Shown in pieces: positions 6,340 through 11,458 of a stretch of 11,458 bases of DNA. The stretch comes from Bifidobacterium sp. (GTDB taxonomy: Bacteria; Actinomycetota; Actinomycetes; Actinomycetales; Bifidobacteriaceae): positions 1-11,458 of the forward strand of contig JAIJEI010000051.1 in the NCBI GenBank assembly GCA_022739095.1, in the 5' to 3' direction. Every line of letters begins with the position of its first letter. Within the stretch, counting starts at the first letter, position 1. The notes beneath the pieces are model-generated. The model saw only the letters and a program-made list of their open reading frames with translations, was not told the DNA's origin and did not search any database. The position numbers and the translations under genes were made by a program.

Positions 6340-6423
6340 GTTATGCGCTTCAACATTGATGCGCATAAATGAATATATCACTGATTCCGATGTACGCAAC
6401 ACCGGCGTGTTGATGCGTATCAA
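6340..6423 (-). promoter_or_regulatory. Promoter and three LacI-type operators of the sugar operon
   Basis: On the minus strand TTGCGT (6399-6394) and TATATT (6377-6372) form a promoter with a 16-base spacer. Three copies of a near-palindromic 14-mer surround it: TTGATGCGTATCAA (6410-6423) above the -35 box, TTGATGCGCATAAA (6356-6369) at the expected start point, and TTGAAGCGCATAAC read on the minus strand (6353-6340) just downstream. The same motif occurs before the lacI-type gene. This is a classic repression layout, with likely looping between the upstream and downstream sites. Confidence 0.75.
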
Positions 6424-6470
6424 TTATGCGATAACAGGAATCCCATGAAGCCAAAGAAAAGACATACAAC

Positions 6471-7457
6471 TCAGCTACGAATCGTAATATGCGGCGGAAC
6501 CAGAAGTCGATCGCTTATCCTTCGACCATCAATCTGTTCGAACAGCATATCCACGGCGGCTTTGGAAATTGGTTGCGGCACCGGGTCTACATTATCCACC
6601 GGCACGCGTAGCGCCTCTTCATAACCGTCCACATAGACTGCGACCAAATAAAAGTCATGTCCCGGCTTAATCCGCATTTCCACACAAAGCTGCAGCAGCG
6701 AATCCAATGCACGCGGCGTACGCACTGTGACACCGCCATGGCACGCGACAATGCGCTTCAGCACATCGCCCATAGCCCAGATACCACACCACCCCTGTTC
6801 TGGCGGCATGAACATCTCATAGTTCATACCAAGCACCTGTGCTACCACTCGCGACTCACTGGCAAATAACTTGGCAAACGAATAACGATTGGGGCTACGC
6901 CCCCAGTCCGCAACCAGTACCATGCGTCGAGCACCTTGCTCAGCCAAACGATTCACCGCCAGTTGGGCAGCCCGACGATAATCGACATCCACGCATGGCA
7001 AACCATGCGCATTTTCCGGCGTACCTATCAGAACCACAGGAATATTAAGTCGCGCAATTTCAGGTAGCCGTTCGTCATGCCATTCGATATCGAACACCAG
7101 CACTCCATCCACCATGCCTTGACGAACCATACGGCTTAGTCCTTCCGTACCTTCATCGGCCGGTACGAGCATAACACTGGACCCACGTTTGCGGGCCTCC
7201 TCCATAATCACCACCAAAAACGGACGGAGTTCAGCCAAATCGGTATTCTCATCCATGCGCACCAGCACACCGATAACACCAACCTTGCCTCCTGCCAGCG
7301 ATCGCGCATTGATATTGGGCACATATCCCAATTCGTCCATGGCCTTGCGCACACGTTTCTTCGTTTCCTCGGAAATGGGACGGCTGCCGCTCATCACATA
7401 CGACACCGTCGCCTGAGAGACTCCAGCACGCTTCGCCACATCTTTAGCGGTAACCAT
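6471..7457 (-). CDS. LacI-family transcriptional regulator
   Basis: The intact 328-residue repressor has an N-terminal helix-turn-helix (residues 4-23, AKDVAKRAGVSQATVSYVM) and a hinge helix ending in ARSLAGG. The periplasmic-binding-protein-like effector domain includes VDGVLVFD, the strand VDVDYRRAAQLAV and the C-terminal VPQPISKAAVDMLFEQI. Q15 and A16 align with the specificity pair Y17-Q18 of LacI. The ATG at 7457 has GAGG seven bases upstream. It very likely binds the TTGAWGCGYAT-type sites before the binding-protein operon and before its own gene, repressing both until a sugar signal arrives. Frame and length are normal, so the regulator outlived its operon. The inducer cannot be deduced. 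Confidence 0.93.
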   Translation of the reverse strand: MVTAKDVAKRAGVSQATVSYVMSGSRPISEETKKRVRKAMDELGYVPNINARSLAGGKVGVIGVLVRMDENTDLAELRPFLVVIMEEARKRGSSVMLVPADEGTEGLSRMVRQGMVDGVLVFDIEWHDERLPEIARLNIPVVLIGTPENAHGLPCVDVDYRRAAQLAVNRLAEQGARRMVLVADWGRSPNRYSFAKLFASESRVVAQVLGMNYEMFMPPEQGWCGIWAMGDVLKRIVACHGGVTVRTPRALDSLLQLCVEMRIKPGHDFYLVAVYVDGYEEALRVPVDNVDPVPQPISKAAVDMLFEQIDGRRISDRLLVPPHITIRS

Positions 7458-7511
7458 CCATACACCTCGTTGTTTGCCACAAAACCATCATGCACTTAAC
7501 ACTCCAGCATA

Positions 7512-7525
7512 TTGAAGCGCATAAA
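7512..7525 (-). promoter_or_regulatory. LacI-type operator upstream of the regulator gene
   Basis: TTGAAGCGCATAAA lies 55 bases upstream of the regulator start codon. Its first 13 bases are identical to the site at 6341-6353 and it is one base different from 6356-6369. On the minus strand the reverse complement is followed closely by TATGCT (7508-7503), a possible -10 box. This points to autoregulation. No convincing -35 box is visible. Confidence 0.65.
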
Positions 7526-7570
7526 CATATACGCGCCGGATAAAGCCACCTTGCATGCAACACAAACACC

Positions 7571-7627
7571 AATACGTAATGGGTCTCCTCCGACACTGAA
7601 CAGTTCGGAAGAGACCCATTACGTATT
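7571..7627 (-). terminator. Long hairpin after the surface-protein gene
   Basis: AATACGTAATGGGTCTC (7571-7587) pairs perfectly with 7611-7627. After one mismatch, TCCGA (7589-7593) pairs with TCGGA (7605-7609), giving about 22 pairs and an 11-base loop. It lies 18 bases beyond the last codon of the surface-protein gene. Only scattered Ts follow on the minus strand, so it is a probable rather than certain terminator. It separates the surface gene from the regulator. Confidence 0.7.
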
Positions 7628-7644
7628 CGGCTGAGGCCCGGAAC

Positions 7645-9864
7645 TCAACGCTTCAATCGGCGCTTCATCGCAATCAGCAACAGCGCCAGCCCCGATCCTC
7701 CGAGACATGCCATTACCGCGGTCAACGTATCGGTCGCGCTGCCGGTTGCCGCCAGCGAACAACCGCCCGACTTGGTTGGCTTATCCGGCCTACCATTGTT
7801 ACCATTGCGCGCGGCCTGAATCGTCAACGCACCATCATCTGTTCCACGGAACGTAATGCGATAGTTCGGATTGTGCCGGTCATCCACTGTGCCCTGCTCA
7901 ATGCGATACGTTCCCGCCCGTTCGCCAGACCTACGCACCAATGAACCTCTCAGCGTTTCGCCGGCAACCAGGCCCTCGTCACTGCCGGTATTGGGAACCG
8001 TGTACGTCAATGCAGGGGTCTTTCGCACCTTCAGTTTTTGTAACAGGTCACGCCTGAATGGTTACGTTTCTACGCGCAATAGTTACCTTCGCATTGTCCA
8101 GTTTCGCCGTATAGCCGGCGGTGTACGTACCTGTCGGAAGGGCAGTTACCATCGAGTGCTCCTTGCGAACCTTGAACCGTTACCGTGGCAGACAGAGCAT
8201 ACTCGCCTGCGGCTTTCGGCGTGGTGGAGAATGCAATCTGGCTGTTATCATTTGTCAACCGAGCGGTTGTGCCATCCGTATACGCGGCGGTCACAGCTGG
8301 CGTGAATGGCGTGCCATCGTATATCTTCCGCGCATCGGCAGCCGCAATCGACAGTGCTGTTACGTCGTGTTTCACCAGCTGTTCTCCAACAACCAGCGCT
8401 AGGTATTGCTCACTGGTCGCATCGTCCAGGTTGGGAACCACGCGCGACGCCTCAAAGATTTCCTGCGAGGCAACTTGACCAGGATTAGTCAGCTTTCCGA
8501 TGCATCGTATTGCGCATACGTGGCCGAACGGTCGGCAAACGCACCGCCTGTGATATACACCAGCGCGTTACCGTCCGCACATCCTTGGCTCTTGCCGATG
8601 GCATCGGATGCTGCGCTGCCTGCGCGCGCGTCAATCCATCCGCCATTAATCGTCACATATTTTGCTGTGCTCAGGTATCCGCCACCGATGCCAGCCGCCG
8701 ATCCCTTACCATCTTTTCCGCCAAGGACAGTCACATGGCCACCATTGATCGTCAGACCGCTCAGGTTGGAGCCCGATCCGCCTCCGAATCCGGCACCTGC
8801 ACCGGTGTCGCCAAATGGCGTACCCGATACGCCGTTTCCGCCTACAGCCGTGATGGTTCCATCATTGACCACATAATCGCCTGCTTCCGCACCTGACTGC
8901 TGAAAATCACTGTCGGTGTCGATGCCCACCGCACCAACGCCGCCATGCGCTTCGATACGGCCGCCGTTAAACGTCAATCCACTGCCATAAATGCCCGCAA
9001 AATAGTCGGCACCTTGCACATAGAGCGAGTCGTTCCCGTTAAAGGTGACACCAGCAGATGCATCAACGCCATTGGAAGACCTGTCGACAAGACGATTCTC
9101 GGTATCTCCGGCAAGAGTCAACGTGTTGTCTTTATTCCCGCCAAGCATTTGCAAGGCGGCTGGAGCGGCGTCATAGGTATCTGGAATATCGATATTCACG
9201 CCGCTTAACGTGAGATGGACTGCAACGTCAGAGGCCGATAACGTTTCAGCCGTTGTGGGCTTGGAGGCATCAACCATGCCGACTGTCATGGCCTTACTGG
9301 TTTTGAATTGGACCTCGCTTAATCCATCAGCAGTGAAATACGTGAAATCGGTACCGTATGTTGCGGATTCCGAACTATCAGTCGCCTGTACGAAAAACGG
9401 CCCGGTTTGGTTGGTTACTGTTACGCGATTGTCTTGTACGCTTGCTGTGGCGGAGTCGGCTATAGGGACATCTTGGATAGTGCGATGAGCCTCGACGTAC
9501 GTTGAGGCAACGTATGTGCCTCCAGTGATGACGTAGTCAGCGGAGGCATCTTTCGCGCCGACGAGTGCGCCTAGGGCCGAAGCGGTGTTGATTGCGGTAA
9601 TTTTGCGTCCGGGAGACTGAACAGTATCGGGAAGATTGTCACGCAACCGGCTGGTATCTATATTTGCCGGTTCTGCGGCAACGTTGTCATGCGGTTGTAT
9701 ATCCTGTGCAACAGCAACGGCTGCCGACGCTCCCATCATGGCGACACTCATTGCCGTAGCTCCCATAATGGCAGCAACTTTGTTGCCCCCAGATTTGTGT
9801 TGCTTACAGGCAGCGCGAGTCCATTCAGTAATCTTGTCTTACTTTGCATAAGGCCTCTACTCAT
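7645..9864 (-). pseudogene. Sortase-anchored surface protein with NGG repeats and MBG domains, multiply frameshifted
   Basis: The pieces together would make a secreted wall protein of about 735 residues. The N-terminal piece (to 8489) has a signal-peptide core MSVAMMGASAAVAVAQ. A repeat-rich middle follows with motifs such as YVTINGG, INGGHVTVLGG and AAGIGGG, typical of beta-solenoid carbohydrate-binding surface proteins. The next piece contains a bacterial Ig-like segment (IYDGTPFTPAVTAAYTDG). After it comes an MBG/YDG-type domain (ALTYTVPNTGSDEGLVAGET and NPNYRITF). At the C-terminus are a linker, the sorting signal LAATG (7741-7755), a hydrophobic stretch and KRRLKR. Lesions: no start codon in frame with the signal region, although ATGs at 9864 and 9849 lie in another phase; a missing A at 8494-8496; a shift near 8141-8175; a TGA at 8048-8050; and an extra C at 8015-8018. 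It is not translatable as one protein. Confidence 0.85.
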
Positions 9865-9976
9865 CTTTCTACCATCGCTATCTTTCTAGATACGAGAATC
9901 GTTATTGATAATAGGTGAGACAAAAGCGCCATCGCAAAGATTCAGGAGGGAAGCGTGGCCAAAGCACGGCCAACCG

Positions 9977-10009
9977 ACGCTTCGGCAACCACCACGGCTG
10001 CCGAAGCGT
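9977..10009 (-). terminator. Hairpin after the nucleoside hydrolase gene
   Basis: ACGCTTCGGCA (9977-9987) pairs perfectly with TGCCGAAGCGT (9999-10009) over an 11-base loop, starting five bases after the stop codon of the hydrolase on the minus strand. No T-run follows, so it may be a weak terminator or an RNA-stabilising 3' end. Confidence 0.6.
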
Positions 10010-10014
10010 AACGC

Positions 10015-11070
10015 TTATCCGCGCGCGGCTGCGGTGACGCGGGTCATGAAACGGTCGAGGAATTCCGGCACATTGACTCCCAATGCGACTTGGGTGTGTT
10101 TGTCGGGGTCCTGCAGCCGTGAACGATCGCCGATGGTACGGCCTCGGAACGGGCCCTCGAGATCGACTTGCAGGTTGAACCCGAAGGTCGTGACCAGCGA
10201 TGGGTCGAGCGCGGCGGCCACGGCCAGCGGGTCGTGCAGTCCACATCCGCGAATCTCCGGCTGATTCTTCAGGTAGAAGTCGATGTAGTAGTCGGTCATG
10301 GTGACGAGGAAGTCGCCGGCCGGCGTCCCCAGAGACGCCCATTCATGGGCTTTCTCACGGGTGAGCGCGGTCTGGTGGGTCACGTCGAGGCCGATCATGG
10401 TGGTGCGTGCGCCACACTTGAACAGATAGTCTGCTGCCTCTGGGTCTTGGGAGATGTTCGCTTCGGCAGCCGGGCTCACATTGCCGGGCAGCGTCAACGC
10501 ACCGCCCATCAACGTCACGTTCACGCCGGAATCCTTCAGGTCCGGAGCGTTGCGGAATACGGTGGCCATGGTGGTCATCGCGCCCGTAGGTACGATGGTC
10601 AGGTCCGGGCCGTATTCGTGCGCGGCGGCGATGATGAAATCGACCGCCGAGCCCGGCGCTTCCGGAGCACACGGCGAATCGGGGATGATTACGCCGCCGA
10701 TGCCGTTGGGATGGTGGACCGCCACCGAGCCGGGAGTTGGTGCCCACGAAGCGTCCGTTTGCCAGCCGTCCGCGCCGCCGTTCTGCCAGCGCGCGTAGGC
10801 CTGAGCCCGCTCGTCTGGTGTGGTGCCACGCATTTTCGGCAATGTTGCCGGGGCGATGGGATGGTCGACTCCGGGATAGACCGGAACGTCGTCACGACCG
10901 AACAAGTGCAGTACCGCCAGCGCGTTGCGCGCGGCCAGCGGCACCGCGACATTGCCGTAGGTGGCCGTGATACCGATCAGATCGATCTCGTCGGCACTGC
11001 CTAGGGTATATGCGATGGCGAGCGCGTCATCGATGCCGGTATCGAGGTCGAGGATGAGTTTTTTACGCAT
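10015..11070 (-). CDS. Inosine/uridine-preferring nucleoside hydrolase
   Basis: The enzyme hydrolyses the N-glycosidic bond of ribonucleosides to give base and ribose, for nucleoside salvage in the cytoplasm. The calcium-binding signature LDLDTGIDDALAI is present with D8, D10, D14 and D15. N40 (TYGN) matches the ribose-binding Asn of the family. MGGALTLPGNVSPAAEANIS (188-207) forms the second ribose-binding region. H279-D280 (LHDPLA) matches the catalytic His and calcium-ligand Asp pair of the IU-type enzymes. At 351 residues it is about 30 longer than usual, mostly from an insert around residues 76-125. The ATG at 11070 follows GGAG at seven bases. It lies downstream of an aldo/keto reductase on the same strand, but with a palindromic repeat between them. 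Base preference cannot be read from sequence alone. Confidence 0.95.
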   Translation of the reverse strand: MRKKLILDLDTGIDDALAIAYTLGSADEIDLIGITATYGNVAVPLAARNALAVLHLFGRDDVPVYPGVDHPIAPATLPKMRGTTPDERAQAYARWQNGGADGWQTDASWAPTPGSVAVHHPNGIGGVIIPDSPCAPEAPGSAVDFIIAAAHEYGPDLTIVPTGAMTTMATVFRNAPDLKDSGVNVTLMGGALTLPGNVSPAAEANISQDPEAADYLFKCGARTTMIGLDVTHQTALTREKAHEWASLGTPAGDFLVTMTDYYIDFYLKNQPEIRGCGLHDPLAVAAALDPSLVTTFGFNLQVDLEGPFRGRTIGDRSRLQDPDKHTQVALGVNVPEFLDRFMTRVTAAARG

Positions 11071-11084
11071 AATTATCTCCTTGC

Positions 11085-11162
11085 GGGACTACCCGGGACT
11101 ACTCCAGCGACTACCCCTCAGTCTCGCTACGCGAGACAGCTCCCCTGACAAGGGGAGCTGAG
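11085..11162. repeat. Folded intergenic palindromic repeat with GACTACYCC copies
   Basis: GGGACTACCC (11085-11094), GGGACTACTC (11095-11104) and GCGACTACCC (11108-11117) are three near-copies. Next comes a cloverleaf-like unit. CTCAG (11117-11121) can pair with CTGAG (11158-11162). Inside are GTCTCGC/GCGAGAC (11121-11137, three-base loop) and CAGCTCCCCT/AGGGGAGCTG (11137-11160, four-base loop). This resembles REP-type intergenic elements of high-GC Gram-positives and Clostridia. It could also serve as a partial terminator or RNA processing site between the two genes. Confidence 0.7.
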
Positions 11163-11167
11163 AAAGT

Positions 11168-11458
11168 TCAGCCGAGCTTGGCGAGCTCTTCGGGGGTGAG
11201 CTCGAGCCGGTCGGCCTTCAGGGAGTCGAGGATGGTTTCGGGACGGTGCGCGCCGGGAATCACGAACACGTGATCTCCCTTGGCGAGCTCCCATGCCAGC
11301 ACGACCTGCTGGTAGCTCACGCCGTGGGCCGCCGCGACCTCACGGAACGGGTCGAACTTGGTCTCATCATAGGGATGACGGTAGCCGCCGAGCGGGCTCC
11401 AGCACACGAAGGCCAGACCGACCTTGGCGCAGTAGTCGAGCGTGTCCTGGGTCTCCAG
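11168..11458 (-). CDS. Aldo/keto reductase, C-terminal part
   Basis: The last 96 codons of a minus-strand gene enter from the right edge and end with a TGA at 11168-11170. The segment includes FVCWSPLGG, the strand-loop where family members have the P-L-G-x-G motif. Then come HGVSYQQVVLAWELAKGDHV and FVIPGAHRPETILDSLKA, matching the NADPH-binding final strand and helix of the AKR fold (the V-I-P-G-x-x-x-x-x-x-I block), and LTPEELAKLG, a typical end. The catalytic Asp, Tyr, Lys and His lie outside the window. The substrate is unknown. It is followed on the same strand by the nucleoside hydrolase, 97 bases away. Confidence 0.88.
   Translation of the reverse strand: METQDTLDYCAKVGLAFVCWSPLGGYRHPYDETKFDPFREVAAAHGVSYQQVVLAWELAKGDHVFVIPGAHRPETILDSLKADRLELTPEELAKLG

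Noticed and set aside
6340..6423. Treating the repeated GATGCGCAT units as a CRISPR or tandem repeat
   Set aside because: The copies are 14-mers in both orientations with irregular short spacing around a promoter, which fits operators and not a CRISPR array.
6420..6470. Possible terminator of the LacI gene in the gap before the sugar operon
   Set aside because: No stable hairpin with a T-run was found between the regulator stop and the operator cluster, so read-through into the operon remains possible.
1942..10000. A complete mobile element or prophage spanning the accessory block
   Set aside because: No transposase, integrase, attachment-site duplication or phage gene was seen. The block is a set of independent decayed loci.
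10168..11004. 278-codon plus-strand open frame opposite the nucleoside hydrolase
   Set aside because: It is a mirror of an intact enzyme gene in high-GC DNA, rich in Arg/His/Gly, with no domain and no ribosome binding site.

Overview
The window looks like chromosomal DNA from a Bifidobacterium, most likely the B. longum group. This rests on recognition, not on a search. The supporting signs are high-GC core genes, an actinobacterial S16 with an Ala/Glu-rich tail, a GH/ABC-importer/LacI sugar locus, FIVAR and MBG-type surface domains, and a sortase signal ending in LAATG.

Layout. At the left edge (1-217, minus) is the start of a class IV aminotransferase related to aminodeoxychorismate lyase. 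Divergent from it is a compact core operon on the plus strand, rpsP - khpA - rimM (495-1847), closed by a strong hairpin (1896-1941). Beyond it the sequence changes character. There is a short remnant resembling the C-terminus of a DUF262/DUF1524 (GmrSD-like) protein, then an intact AAA ATPase of the DUF4143 type with an operator-like inverted repeat over its promoter region (2153-3505). Next comes a gene-poor, repeat-dense stretch that ends in a decayed FIVAR-domain fragment (3734-3955, minus).

The middle (4012-7525, minus) is a wrecked carbohydrate-uptake locus. The LacI-family regulator is intact and has clear operator copies. The solute-binding protein gene carries an in-frame amber stop at codon 75. 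A permease is cut off after its first membrane segment and joined out of frame to the last ~240 codons of a probable glycosidase. The operators, the promoter and the final terminator of this operon survive, so the regulator seems to control a dead operon here.

From 7571 to about 9864 (minus) lies a secreted, sortase-anchored surface protein gene with an NGG/GIGGG repeat region, MBG-like domains and an LAATG anchor. It is broken by at least four separate lesions. At the right end (minus) an intact inosine/uridine-type nucleoside hydrolase follows the 3' end of an aldo/keto reductase, with a folded palindromic repeat between them.

I see no rRNA, tRNA, CRISPR array, intact transposase or phage gene. 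The main story is decay of an accessory sugar and surface-adhesion island beside a healthy core operon. I did not find a convincing new multi-gene system. The best leads are a 32-bp perfect palindrome inside rimM, the LacI operator set with its dead target operon, the permease-glycosidase deletion junction, and the paired repeats upstream of the AAA ATPase. If the assembly is of low quality, some single-base lesions could be sequencing errors.
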